Source of the DNA: Bog-950 sp964615305
GTDB lineage: Bacteria > Bacteroidota > Bacteroidia > Chitinophagales > LD1
DNA length: 64,000 bases
NCBI GenBank assembly: GCA_964615305.1
Contig: CAZTNA010000001.1
Span: 248,001-312,000 of the forward strand
Reading direction: 5' to 3'
Within the stretch, counting starts at the first letter, position 1; each line of letters opens with the position of its first letter. A program made the translations under genes and the position numbers. Shown piece after piece: positions 1 to 9,122 of this stretch. The notes under the pieces were generated by a model, which saw nothing but the letters and a program-made list of their open reading frames with translations, was not told the origin of the DNA and did no database searches.

Positions 1-52
1 CATAGGTAATAGCTGCGGGGTGAAGCGCAAGGTGGTTAGGTTAATTGTTTCG

Positions 53-60
53 CGAATGTA
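53..60 (-). promoter_or_regulatory. promoter-like -7 box (TACATTCG) facing the left edge
   Basis: On the minus strand this reads TACATTCG followed by CG, like the TAnnTT(T/C)G boxes found before several starts in this window. About 50 bases further on, a minus-strand ATG occupies positions 3 to 1, so a gene may begin exactly at the left edge and run out of the window. None of its protein is visible. The rest of positions 1-202 shows no gene. Confidence 0.25.
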
Positions 61-202
61 AAAATTGGTGGTGGCAGCAAAAGAAACGCAGAAAAAAAAC
101 GAATCAATAGTAAGTGCCAGTTACCAAAAACTTATAGCAACTGACGCTAATCATAGTTTTTGCCGCCATAGTATTTGCCTATTTGCCGGCTAACAGCAGC
201 AA

Positions 203-1459
203 ATGGAAAAGGTACAAATATTGGCACCGGCAGGGTCGTATGAATCGCTGAGGGCTGCGCTGAAAGCAAAAGCCGATGCGGTATATTTTGGTATTGAGCA
301 GTTGAACATGCGGGCACGTTCAACCAACAATTTTACCATAGATGACCTGGGCAAAATTAAAGAGATATGCGCAGCCGAAAACGTAAAAACCTACCTTACG
401 CTCAACACCGTTATTTACGACCATGATGTAACGCTGATGAAGCGCATTATACGGGCAGCAAAAGAAAACAACATAGATGCCATTATTGCTTCAGACCATG
501 CCGTGCTGGCTTATGCTCAGCAGGTGGGCATGCCGGTGCACATTTCAACACAAGCTAATGTAAGTAATGTAGAAACCGTGCGGTTTTACTCTGCCTATGC
601 CGATACCGTGGTGCTGGCCCGTGAACTTACCCTGCGGCAGGTAGCCGATATAGTAAAACAGATTAAGCGGCAGCAAATAAAAGGTCCATCGGGCCGGTTA
701 GTAAAAATTGAAGTATTTGCTCATGGGGCGCTGTGCATGGCGGTGTCGGGCAAGTGCTATTTGAGTTTACACTCGCACAATGCTTCGGCCAATCGCGGGG
801 CCTGTATTCAAAACTGCCGAAGAGAATACCTGGTAAAAGACAAAGAAGGCGAGGTGGAACTGGAAATAGACAACGAATACATTATGTCGTCAAAAGACTT
901 GTGCACCATTGATTTTATAGATAAGCTGATAGAAGCCGGTGTAAGCATTTTGAAAATAGAAGGCCGAGGCCGCCCGGCTGACTATGTGTTTACCACCACC
1001 CAATGCTATAAAGAAGCTGTTGCCGGTTATTACAACGGCACCTTTGGAAACAAACAGCAGATAGAGGCTTGGAAAAATGAGCTGGCTACGGTATTTAACC
1101 GAGGCTTCTGGGGCGGTTATTTTTTGGGTAAAACTATGGGCGAGTGGACCGATGAAGCCGGCTCAAAAGCCACCAAAAAGAAAATTTACATTGGCAAAGG
1201 AGTAAAGTATTACAGCCGGCAGAAAGCCGGTGAGTTTGTGGTAGAAACCAATCAACTGCTGGTGGGCAACCAGATACTAATCACCGGCCCCACCACCGGC
1301 ATTATACAAACCACGGTAACCGAACTGCGGCTGCCACACGGGGCCGTGCATTCAGTGAGCAAAGGCGATGTTTTCTCTATGCCGCTCACCGAAAAAATTC
1401 GCCCGTCTGACAAGCTATACAAAGTAATAGATGATAGAAATAACCCAACAGCGGAATAA
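203..1459 (+). CDS. peptidase U32 family protein (TrhP/YegQ-like)
   Basis: A 418-residue U32-family protein. The U32 signature runs from Glu170 to Ser188 (E-x-F-x2-G-A-L-C-x4-G-x-C-x-L-S), giving Cys178 and Cys185, with Cys201 and Cys205 shortly after. U32 members such as UbiU/UbiV bind a 4Fe-4S cluster through four such cysteines, and TrhP (YegQ) is needed for tRNA wobble-uridine hydroxylation. Length and sequence fit TrhP better than a true collagenase. The start ATG lies just after a purine-rich stretch. The 3' end overlaps the ferredoxin gene by 29 bases, so the two are probably translated together. Family is certain; the exact substrate (tRNA or rRNA) is inferred. Confidence 0.85.
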   Translation: MEKVQILAPAGSYESLRAALKAKADAVYFGIEQLNMRARSTNNFTIDDLGKIKEICAAENVKTYLTLNTVIYDHDVTLMKRIIRAAKENNIDAIIASDHAVLAYAQQVGMPVHISTQANVSNVETVRFYSAYADTVVLARELTLRQVADIVKQIKRQQIKGPSGRLVKIEVFAHGALCMAVSGKCYLSLHSHNASANRGACIQNCRREYLVKDKEGEVELEIDNEYIMSSKDLCTIDFIDKLIEAGVSILKIEGRGRPADYVFTTTQCYKEAVAGYYNGTFGNKQQIEAWKNELATVFNRGFWGGYFLGKTMGEWTDEAGSKATKKKIYIGKGVKYYSRQKAGEFVVETNQLLVGNQILITGPTTGIIQTTVTELRLPHGAVHSVSKGDVFSMPLTEKIRPSDKLYKVIDDRNNPTAE

Positions 1460-1658
1460 ATGTATTGGCTGCAATGCTTGTGTAGAAGCCGCCCCGGTGC
1501 GCTGGCAAATGTCGAGACGCGATGGCAAAAGCGTTTTGCTTACAGGCAAACTGAAACGAAATATTTATACAGCAGTGGTAAGCAACGATGAATACGAAGC
1601 AAACCTGAAAGCCGCTGCCAACTGCCCGGTGAAAATAATACACGTAAAGCGGCTGTAA
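1431..1658 (+). CDS. small 4Fe-4S ferredoxin overlapping the U32 gene
   Basis: A 75-residue protein with cysteines at 11, 14 and 17 (C-x2-C-x2-C) and a distal Cys65-Pro, the ligand pattern of a single-cluster 4Fe-4S ferredoxin. It would act as a cytoplasmic electron carrier. The ATG at 1431 lies inside the end of the U32 gene, in another frame, which indicates translational coupling. Because U32 hydroxylases are linked to iron-sulfur chemistry, this ferredoxin may be the electron donor to its neighbour; that link is inference. The opposite-strand open frame here has no family resemblance. Confidence 0.8.
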   Translation: MIEITQQRNKCIGCNACVEAAPVRWQMSRRDGKSVLLTGKLKRNIYTAVVSNDEYEANLKAAANCPVKIIHVKRL

Positions 1659-1823
1659 ACGCACCAGCGGCTGAGTAAAAACAACCCGCCCATAACCTGT
1701 TCGGCAGTTCGCTGAACGTTGCCTGAGTTCCACCCATAGAAAGTTTGTCCAATATTGGGTAGGCCGTCAATTCGTTTTTTATGTTCTATAACTTATCTTA
1801 CAGCCCCCTTTGCCCAGTGTGCC

Positions 1824-2147
1824 ATGCGCCAATGTAACATACCTGTAAACGGCAGTAAGCTTTGTATCGAAGAAGTGCAGATAGCATCGCTTACCATTAT
1901 GGGCCTGTGCGAAAAAAAAATAGTAACCATTACCGGCTTTCAGCTTTGGGAAGTAAAACACCTGCGCTGCTCCGTATATGCCAAACTGGGTGTTACCAAT
2001 GCCAAAGAGTTGCTTTACTGCCACGAAACCTTCGGATTTACCCGTACCGGCCTGTTTAACGGGCAGCCCCTGTTTACACGGGCGCAGCAAGCCAAACTGC
2101 TGGCGCTGGCGCCTTACCTGCACCTCGAAAACCCGGCCATAGTTTAA
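1824..2147 (+). CDS. small LuxR/GerE-type HTH protein
   Basis: About 107 residues from the ATG at 1824. The middle resembles a GerE/LuxR DNA-binding domain: a GLCEKKI stretch stands where the family has GLSNKEI, followed by EVKHLRCSVYAKLGV and TNAKELL, matching T-V-K-x-H...KLGV...R-x-E-L. There is no receiver or ligand-binding domain. A longer TTG start at 1755 is possible but less likely. A short ATG frame at 1781-1837, in another register, encodes a CPVC motif and stops just after 1824, so a frameshift or leader peptide cannot be excluded. Its targets are unknown. The opposite-strand open frame of similar length has no recognisable family. Confidence 0.5.
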   Translation: MRQCNIPVNGSKLCIEEVQIASLTIMGLCEKKIVTITGFQLWEVKHLRCSVYAKLGVTNAKELLYCHETFGFTRTGLFNGQPLFTRAQQAKLLALAPYLHLENPAIV

Positions 2148-2320
2148 CAACTATAGTAGCAACCAAAGTTGGCCACCATGCCATGGGCAGTGGTTACGTT
2201 TGCCCTGCGTTCTTTCAGGTAATGGTTATGCAACATAGTGTTCCGGCTGCTGCCAATATTGGCTTCACAAAAAAACTTTACTCCGTAAAGACAACACACA
2301 GCCCCCTCACTACCGGTTTC

Positions 2321-2605
2321 GGTGAACCCACGGAAAGTATTCGTGAATCCACCACCGCTCTTGGTGAACCCACAGAAAGTATTCGTGAACCCACCACCGC
2401 TTTCGGTGAACCCACGGAGAGTATTCGTGAACCCACCACCGTTTTTGGTGAACCCACGGAGAGTATTCGTGAACCCACCACCGCTTTCGGTGAACCCACG
2501 GAAAGTATTCGTGAACCCACCACCGCTTTCGGTGAACCCACGGAGAGTATTCGTGAACCCACCACCGGCTCTGGTGAACCCACGGAAAACATTCGTGAAC
2601 CCACC
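2321..2605. repeat. 42-bp tandem repeat, about 6.8 units, built from a 21-bp half-unit
   Basis: Units begin at 2321, 2363, 2405, 2447, 2489, 2531 and 2573 (the last is partial). Each 42-bp unit contains GTGAACCCAC twice, 21 bp apart, so the array grew from a 21-bp ancestor. Because the period is a multiple of three, five of six frames are open; the forward frames would encode heptads such as GEPTESI/REPTTAF or VNPRKVF/VNPPPLS. No frame has a convincing start or signal peptide, so coding is unproven. There are no unique spacers, so it is not a CRISPR array. It lies directly upstream of the gene at 2684. The flanks 2148-2320 and 2606-2683 hold nothing recognisable. Confidence 0.9.
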
Positions 2606-2683
2606 GAAAACAAAACCGCGTGCAGCCCCACTGCCCTACAGCCGCTTTGCATTATTTTTTTAACCAGTTAAAACAAAATTATT

Positions 2684-3361
2684 ATGGCAACCACAAGAGA
2701 CTACATCCCCAACCGCATGGGCGACTTTGCCACCTGGCAAGCCAACTTAGTAACCAAAGTAGCAGCAGCCCCCGCCAGTTGGGGCCTGCCCGCACCCAAA
2801 GTTACCGAACTGCAGGCCAAGCAAACTGCCTACCTGCTGCTTTACAACAAAATAACCGACCCCAACACCAAAACCAAAGGAGCCGTAGAACAACATGCCG
2901 ATGGCCGCAAAACGTACGAAAAATACCTGCGGGGTTTTGTAAAAGAGTTTTTGGTCAACAACAGTGCTATCAGCATTGAAGAAAAAATAAGCCTGGGTAT
3001 AAACCCCGGTACCAATGCCGGTAGCAGCCGTCCGGCTATTGACGAAGAACCACTGCTGCAACTACGCGCCCGCGGTGCCCTGCAAATAGTGGTACAGGTG
3101 CGCACCGAAACCGACAGCACCCGCCCCAGCATTCACCCCTTGGCCGATGGAGTAGAAATTCGCTACACCTTTGGCAGCACACCACCCGCAGGGGTAGCCG
3201 AATGCCGCGAAGTGTTTTTTAGCACCAAAGCCCGCTTTAAAAAAACAATGAGTGCCGATGTAGAAGGCAAAAGCATTTACATGTATGCCCGCTGGAGCAA
3301 CACCACCGATGACACCAAAAACAGCGGCTGGAGCCAAGTGGAAAGTGTGGTGGTGCGTTAA
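2684..3361 (+). CDS. conserved Bacteroidota hypothetical protein
   Basis: A 225-residue soluble protein without a signal peptide or membrane segment. The N-terminal half is helical, beginning with a TTRDYIPNRMGDF motif. The C-terminal half looks like a beta-sandwich: it contains ARGALQIVVQVRTETDS and ends with YARWSNT and GWSQVESVVV, somewhat like a fibronectin-type module. I recall similar hypothetical proteins in Bacteroidota but know no function. The ATG at 2684 follows an A/T-rich stretch typical of weak ribosome sites in this phylum. It stands alone between the repeat array and a terminator. Confidence 0.65.
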   Translation: MATTRDYIPNRMGDFATWQANLVTKVAAAPASWGLPAPKVTELQAKQTAYLLLYNKITDPNTKTKGAVEQHADGRKTYEKYLRGFVKEFLVNNSAISIEEKISLGINPGTNAGSSRPAIDEEPLLQLRARGALQIVVQVRTETDSTRPSIHPLADGVEIRYTFGSTPPAGVAECREVFFSTKARFKKTMSADVEGKSIYMYARWSNTTDDTKNSGWSQVESVVVR

Positions 3362-3400
3362 ACCGGTACGCCCGCAAACACCTACTAGATAAACCGGCAA

Positions 3401-3430
3401 GGCTGCCCCACAAGGGCGGCCTGTTTTTTT
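3401..3430 (+). terminator. Rho-independent terminator
   Basis: An 8-bp stem (3401-3408 with 3414-3421, one G-U pair) and a 5-base loop are followed by a run of seven T. It ends transcription of the hypothetical gene at 2684. The rest of 3431-3742 has no gene; only the promoter-like box at 3606 stands out. Confidence 0.8.
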
Positions 3431-3605
3431 AGTAGAAGGCAGCAGCTACCCCTGGCATCTGTTGACTAAAAAAGCCACCCTTATGTAGGCAATAATATAC
3501 GGCAGGGCAGGTGGCAAAACAGGCTCCCCGGTGCGCATCTTGTTTAAGATTACATACGAGTATTGAGAATCAACCTGTTTTATGTAAAAATTCAAAGTAG
3601 TTTGC

Positions 3606-3613
3606 TATCTTTG
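3606..3613 (+). promoter_or_regulatory. promoter-like -7 box TATCTTTG
   Basis: A perfect match to the Bacteroidota -7 consensus TAnnTTTG, about 130 bases before the gene at 3743. No clear -33 TTG/TTTG box is seen at the expected distance, so confidence is limited. Confidence 0.4.
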
Positions 3614-3742
3614 ATAGTTGGTAAGGTGTTTGTATTTAGTATGACCAAAGTCAGGTATTATTTTGGTGATGGTGGCCAATACTACCCTGCCGGAAACAAA
3701 AAAGAACAGAAATAAATTGTAAAAAATTCAAGAACAACAACA

Positions 3743-4873
3743 ATGAAGACTATCAACTTACGGCAACATGTAAATCCCTTTTGCCTATTGGTACTAATAG
3801 TGTTGGGCACAGCCGGCATTCTTAGTGCCCAAAGCGGAGTAAAAATTGCTGCAACCAGCGGAACCGCTGACCCTTCGTCTATGCTTGACATAGAGTCAAC
3901 CAATAAAGGGATGTTAATACCCAGAATGACGGAAGCACAGAGAAACGCTATTGCCTCACCGGCCACCGGTTTATTGGTTTTTCAAACAGATAACTCAGCG
4001 GCATTTTATTATTACAACGGCTCGGGCTGGGTTTCTCTTTCTACAGGAGCTACCTTATCAGGCACACCCAATACAGTAGCCAAATTTACATCGGCAACTA
4101 ATGTGGGTAACTCTATAATTACATCAGACGCAACTAATGTTGGTATAGGCACTACCGGTATTGGGCAAGTGGGCAATGTTCAAATATCAACAGGTGGAGC
4201 ATCGCCAATAAGTAATAGGTTGCAATACGGCACCGATGGCAGTGGATGGAAATTTGCCATATCAAAGAATCAAGCAGGAACGATAACCGACCAATTGGTG
4301 GTGCAGGATAATGGTTTGTTTCAGGTAACTAACCTTGCCGGCACCGGCTTTCGTCCTGTTTTTGCAGATGCCACCGGAACGTTAACTTCCTCATTAACTG
4401 GTACCGTAGTACAAATGAGGGCTATACAAACCAGAACGCAGGCCACCTACACGGCTCCTACTTCCGGTACAGGAACACAAGTAACACCGCTTGACATGGT
4501 TATTACTCCCCGTAAGGCAGGCAATGCCATGGTATTGCAGTGGGTTTTAAACGGAGAAATGCATCATGATTGCGTGTATGTGGTAACAAGAAACGGCACC
4601 ATTCTTACAAATGCCGTAAACGGTTCAAACAACAGATGGTCTGGAGTAGCAGGTCATCCATTCGATAATGATCAAAACTCCACACAGTCAAATGTAGTTA
4701 TTAGTATTACTGATTTTAATACCCTTTCTACTGCATCAACTTATGCTGTATGCGTACGTAGTTCATCGGGCTCAGTGTACACATTGGCTTTAAACAGAAC
4801 TTTGGGATCTACCGGTGCAGATGCATTCGAAGCAACTTTGTCAACTTGTACAGCAACTGAAATTCAACAATAA
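3743..4873 (+). CDS. secreted tail-fibre-like surface protein
   Basis: 376 residues with a Sec signal peptide (hydrophobic stretch about 12-28, cleavage after SAQ). Directly after it comes the Bacteroidota motif SSMLDIESTNKGMLIPRMT followed by AQRNAI, with GLLVFQTDN and YYYNGSGW beyond; this motif begins many secreted proteins that resemble phage tail fibres. The remainder is Thr/Ser/Gly/Asn-rich beta structure. I see no T9SS sorting domain at the C-terminus, so it may be held at the surface or released by another route. It lies 66 bases upstream of the 1389-residue surface protein in the same direction; the two are probably co-expressed. Function unknown. Confidence 0.7.
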   Translation: MKTINLRQHVNPFCLLVLIVLGTAGILSAQSGVKIAATSGTADPSSMLDIESTNKGMLIPRMTEAQRNAIASPATGLLVFQTDNSAAFYYYNGSGWVSLSTGATLSGTPNTVAKFTSATNVGNSIITSDATNVGIGTTGIGQVGNVQISTGGASPISNRLQYGTDGSGWKFAISKNQAGTITDQLVVQDNGLFQVTNLAGTGFRPVFADATGTLTSSLTGTVVQMRAIQTRTQATYTAPTSGTGTQVTPLDMVITPRKAGNAMVLQWVLNGEMHHDCVYVVTRNGTILTNAVNGSNNRWSGVAGHPFDNDQNSTQSNVVISITDFNTLSTASTYAVCVRSSSGSVYTLALNRTLGSTGADAFEATLSTCTATEIQQ

Positions 4874-4939
4874 AGCACAACTCGCGAAAAAGATTGTTTA
4901 AGCACTGTAGAAATAGTTAAACGCTTTAAATCAGAAATT

Positions 4940-7900
4940 ATGAACACACAATTCTTTTGTTGCCGTTTTAAGCACTTGCTTGGCACAGCAAAATATTTGT
5001 TTTTTTTATTGGTAATTTTTAATGCTCACCTTGTTTATGGGCAAATGGAAGTAACCATAGATGGCAGCGGTGGCAATAATGTGGTTATATCAGTTCCGTC
5101 CGGTACTTTCTTTAGTGCAGGGGGCAACGTAACCTTTCAAAACGGCACGGCAGGTTTTGCCAATGACGGTACTGTAGAAGTAGGTGGCAACTGGAACCTG
5201 AATACCGCAACCGGTGGATTGATTACAGCGAATACAGGTACGGTGGTATTGAACGGAACCGCTGCCACGCAGACAATTGGAGGCACTAACTCAACTACTT
5301 TTAATAACCTGACATTAGGAGGCACATCGCTTAAAAGTTTAGGATTAAATGCCACAGTAACAGCAGTACTTAACCTTGCAGACCGTGAACTTGCTACCAA
5401 TGGATTTCTGCTTGATGTTACTAATGCAGCGGTTGGTGCAATTACAAGAACAACCGGCTATATAAGCAGCACTGTAGGGGGGTATGTTCGCAGAGCCACC
5501 AACAGCACCGGCACTTATTTGTTTCCTGTAGGTAACCCCGGTGGAAGTTTATTCAGGCCGCTGGAAATAGCTCCTGCTACGAATACATCAAACACATACA
5601 GAGTTCGGCTTAGTACCACTGCCACCAGCGATGGGTATAATCTTGCTTCTTTTGACAATGTTATTTGCTCGGTTAATTCTGCTTTTTACCATCAGGTTCT
5701 TCAAACTAATTCGCAGAACGCAACTCTCACCATGTATTTCAGTAGTGCCATTGACGGAAATATGAACCTGATGGCACACTGGGAAGGAACTCCTTTATGG
5801 ACCAACATGTTACCGGTTTCTGCCAATTTTGGATCTTACTATAATGGATTAACAAACAGAATAATCAGTAATAACTGGAACAATTTTACATCGCCAGCCT
5901 TTGCTCTAGCTAAAGTGGTGCCGCAAGGTAGTATAACAGCACCGGCATCTATTTGTAATGCCAACGTTTTTCTTACATGGACAGCAAGTAATGGAACAGG
6001 TCCATTTACTGTCAACTACACAAGCCCGGCAGCTCAGTCGGCCACTGGTGTAGCCTCAGGCGTATCTTTTAGCGCAGTTCCGTTTACCCCTACAGCTAAT
6101 ACTACGTATACACTTACAACTGTCACAGATGTTAATGGATGCTCTCGTACATCAGGTTTTACCGTACCAAGTGCTACTGTTGTGGTTAACACACCCAACG
6201 GTTCTTTGTCGGGCACCACTGTTTGTGCTGACGGTGGTGTAAATGGTCAATTAGTATGGACAGCTACCAGCGGTGTAGCACCATTTTCAATTGACTACAC
6301 TGCACCGGTTACTGCTAATCACCCAGCGTACACATCTACAGCCACTGGTGTATCAAGCGGTACAGGGTTTAATGTGTTTTATCCGCCTATTCAAACGGAG
6401 AACGGTTATTTTTCTACAAAAGTTACAGGTAATGACGGATGCTCGCGAACTTTTACAAGCAATACGGCAAGTATTACATTAACTGATTTAGCCGCTTCTT
6501 TTAATCTTGACGATTTCTCAACCGGATCAATTCCAGGATACAATTTAGCAGGGTCTTATAACGGGCAAAATACTTGGGGTGTGGCAGCAAATAATGGAGC
6601 TACATACTCTTCTACCGGTTGGCCTCAATGTCTGAGTTTTGGTTGGGGTACACCTTCTCTTAATACTGGTACTGCTGCAGTATCTAACCCACTGGTAATT
6701 GATTTAACCACGCAATCAGATGGCCTTTCAAAAAGCACAAATCTGGCACTCGGTCAGGTAACTTATACTGGCACAGCCCAGTTTTCATACATGGTCGGTG
6801 GCACCATGACAAGTAATTCAGCCACCTTATTGCAGGTACGTTGTAGAGTTGTTACCACTTACGTTGGTAGTGGATCTGCAAAACCAATTCAGTACATACC
6901 CCTCAAGAATGCTTGCCTGATAAAAGCTGATGCTAACTTTAAGGTTCAAATTTTTATGGAGGTAAAAGCTCCGGCTAACCTTCAGTTTAATCCTTCAAAT
7001 TTTTATTTTGCAGGGAACTGGTATCCTGCTATTAAATTCTTTGATGATGTACATTGCCCAAACAACTATCAGATATTTACATCCCTGCCTACTTCTAATG
7101 GGTCTACAACAACAAGTTTTGTTCAAGTGGGTAATTTAAGTCCCCTTCCTACTGCAGGGTCTAATTCGCCCATTTGTGCCGGCTCAGCATTAAGCCTTAC
7201 CAGCTCAATTGGAAGTTTAAATGCTTGCTCAAATTCTTTACTCTATGCTTGGACGGGCCCCAATAGCTTTACTTCAACTACTGCAAGCCCTACCATTGCT
7301 GCGGCAACAACTGCGGCTGCGGGCGATTACTTTGTAAATGTATTAAGTAGTTCAAACCGGGTGTGCTATTCTAGAAAACAAACAAACGTTATTGTTTACC
7401 CTACCCCTACCGTAGCAGCCGGTAGCGATGGCACTGCTTGTGCGGGCACAGCATATACGCTTGCCGGCTCATCGGTAGGTGGAGGAGCCAGCACCGGGGC
7501 ATGGAGTATTGTATCAGTAACGGGAACCTGCAGCAGCAGTGCCACCCAGTTGAGCAACACTACACCAACCGCTACGCCAAGCGCAGTAACATTAACACCT
7601 ACTGCCGGCACATCAGGCACTATTGTATTGCAATTAAACACTGACGATCCTGCGGGCCCATGCGGAGTAGTAAGTGACGATGTAACCATCACCGTTAACC
7701 AAAACGCCACGGCCCCTACCGGCATTTCAGCTACGCCTACCGTAATTGAATGTTTAGGCAGCAGCGCGGTGGTAGCCGTTACGGGTGGCTCGTTAGGCAC
7801 AGGCGGCAGTTGGAAACTATACAGTGGCAGTTGTGGCGGCACTTTAGTAGCCAGCAACCTAACCGGCTCGTTTACGGTAAACCCCACTACCAGCACTCAT

Positions 7901-9109
7901 TATTATATACGTGCCGAAGCTTGCAACACCACTACTTGTCAGGATGTAATAGTGTCGGCCAATACGCCCACCGTACTGGTAGGCGCTACCAATACCAAAG
8001 CCTGCACGTTTAACGGCACCATACCCGGTGATAAGTTTTTGGTAAACTCATCAAACGAAGCGTTTGCCAGCTTAGATGAAGGCACACTTAACCTGGGCAC
8101 CGTAACAGTAGATGTAACCAAACATGCCACAGTGCCTACACAAGCCGGCTCAAACCAGTGCGATGCACCACCGCCAAGCTCGGGTCCTGTAGGTGGCGAT
8201 GAATTGTATCTGCCAAGAGAGTTTGACATTACCACGTCTAACTCATTTGCCGGCACCGTTAATGTATCGCTTTATTTCACGGCAGCTGAACTTACCCAAT
8301 TGATTAATGCCACCAACGCTGCCTCCTCGCTGTATCAAACCTGCTGGGGCATAGTAAACAGCTATACCGACTTAATGCTTACCGTTCACCATAGCGACAA
8401 CACCTACCAGTTAATACACCAGGGCAGCGGATTAACTATAACTCCGGGCGCAGGACCTGGCGGTTCATACAAAGCTACCTTCCAGGTAAACAAATTCAGC
8501 ACCTTTAAATTTCACGGGCAAGGCGGCATTAATGGCAACAACGGTCTGCCGGTAGAAATGGTATTCTTTGAAGCCAATCAGGTTAATAACGCTTACATCC
8601 GGTTAGATTGGGCTACTGCACTCGAAATAAACAACGATGGTTTTGAAGTAGAAAGAAGCTTAGACGGCCAGTTATGGACCAACATAGGCTGGGTGGACGG
8701 CAACAACAACTCCACCGTTCAAATCAACTATGGTTTCAGCGATTACAACGTGCAGAAAGATGTGCGCTACTACTACCGTTTAAAACAAATGGATAATGAC
8801 GGGCAGTATGAATACACGGATGTGGCTACGGCTAAGATTACAGGACAGTCAACCTTTGCCGTTATGAATTTTGTGCCTAATCCAACAGCCGCATCTACCC
8901 GCTTAGTAATTACCTCAGATGTAGAGCAGTCAATTACGGTAGATGTGTATGATGTAATAGGTCAGAAAATGATGGGTGGTGCGTATGATATTACCAAAGG
9001 CACCAACCAAATTGACTTTGACCTGCGCAAGTTTGCTGCCGGCCCCTACACAGCTATTGTTTCGGCAGGCAATGAAACATTCAGCAGAAAGATAGTGTTA
9101 ACCAGATAA
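4940..9109 (+). CDS. large T9SS-secreted multi-domain surface protein
   Basis: 1389 residues. A signal peptide ends at VYGQ near residue 35. The N-terminal third is beta-helix-like, with repeated GTVVLNG/TFNNLTLGG phrases and STVGGYVRRAT...FPVGNPGG typical of Bacteroidota surface proteins. Then come at least two Ig/PKD-like repeats (compare GPFTVNYTSP with APFSIDYTAP, each followed by a GCSRT segment). A C-terminal T9SS type A sorting domain follows NFVPNPTAAS, with VYDVIGQKMMGG and a final FSRKIVLTR. A short domain with the EMVFFEANQVN...LDWATALEINNDGFEVERS pattern precedes it. Likely a cell-surface adhesin or structural protein; no catalytic motif was found. A strong hairpin follows the gene. 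Confidence 0.8.
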   Translation: MNTQFFCCRFKHLLGTAKYLFFLLVIFNAHLVYGQMEVTIDGSGGNNVVISVPSGTFFSAGGNVTFQNGTAGFANDGTVEVGGNWNLNTATGGLITANTGTVVLNGTAATQTIGGTNSTTFNNLTLGGTSLKSLGLNATVTAVLNLADRELATNGFLLDVTNAAVGAITRTTGYISSTVGGYVRRATNSTGTYLFPVGNPGGSLFRPLEIAPATNTSNTYRVRLSTTATSDGYNLASFDNVICSVNSAFYHQVLQTNSQNATLTMYFSSAIDGNMNLMAHWEGTPLWTNMLPVSANFGSYYNGLTNRIISNNWNNFTSPAFALAKVVPQGSITAPASICNANVFLTWTASNGTGPFTVNYTSPAAQSATGVASGVSFSAVPFTPTANTTYTLTTVTDVNGCSRTSGFTVPSATVVVNTPNGSLSGTTVCADGGVNGQLVWTATSGVAPFSIDYTAPVTANHPAYTSTATGVSSGTGFNVFYPPIQTENGYFSTKVTGNDGCSRTFTSNTASITLTDLAASFNLDDFSTGSIPGYNLAGSYNGQNTWGVAANNGATYSSTGWPQCLSFGWGTPSLNTGTAAVSNPLVIDLTTQSDGLSKSTNLALGQVTYTGTAQFSYMVGGTMTSNSATLLQVRCRVVTTYVGSGSAKPIQYIPLKNACLIKADANFKVQIFMEVKAPANLQFNPSNFYFAGNWYPAIKFFDDVHCPNNYQIFTSLPTSNGSTTTSFVQVGNLSPLPTAGSNSPICAGSALSLTSSIGSLNACSNSLLYAWTGPNSFTSTTASPTIAAATTAAAGDYFVNVLSSSNRVCYSRKQTNVIVYPTPTVAAGSDGTACAGTAYTLAGSSVGGGASTGAWSIVSVTGTCSSSATQLSNTTPTATPSAVTLTPTAGTSGTIVLQLNTDDPAGPCGVVSDDVTITVNQNATAPTGISATPTVIECLGSSAVVAVTGGSLGTGGSWKLYSGSCGGTLVASNLTGSFTVNPTTSTHYYIRAEACNTTTCQDVIVSANTPTVLVGATNTKACTFNGTIPGDKFLVNSSNEAFASLDEGTLNLGTVTVDVTKHATVPTQAGSNQCDAPPPSSGPVGGDELYLPREFDITTSNSFAGTVNVSLYFTAAELTQLINATNAASSLYQTCWGIVNSYTDLMLTVHHSDNTYQLIHQGSGLTITPGAGPGGSYKATFQVNKFSTFKFHGQGGINGNNGLPVEMVFFEANQVNNAYIRLDWATALEINNDGFEVERSLDGQLWTNIGWVDGNNNSTVQINYGFSDYNVQKDVRYYYRLKQMDNDGQYEYTDVATAKITGQSTFAVMNFVPNPTAASTRLVITSDVEQSITVDVYDVIGQKMMGGAYDITKGTNQIDFDLRKFAAGPYTAIVSAGNETFSRKIVLTR

Positions 9110-9122
9110 GCAACACAACACC

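Noticed and set aside
1..3. Minus-strand ATG at the left edge
   Set aside because: Only a start codon would be visible; a gene cannot be supported, so only the promoter-like box is listed.
2321..2605. CRISPR array
   Set aside because: Units are contiguous with no unique spacers, and no cas genes are present.
2183..2671. Open frames across the tandem repeat as a gene
   Set aside because: Five frames are open because the period is divisible by three; none has a credible start, signal peptide or known homology, so no CDS is called.
7396..7896. 166-codon minus-strand frame
   Set aside because: Antisense to the T9SS surface protein; composition mirrors its Thr/Ser/Gly codons.
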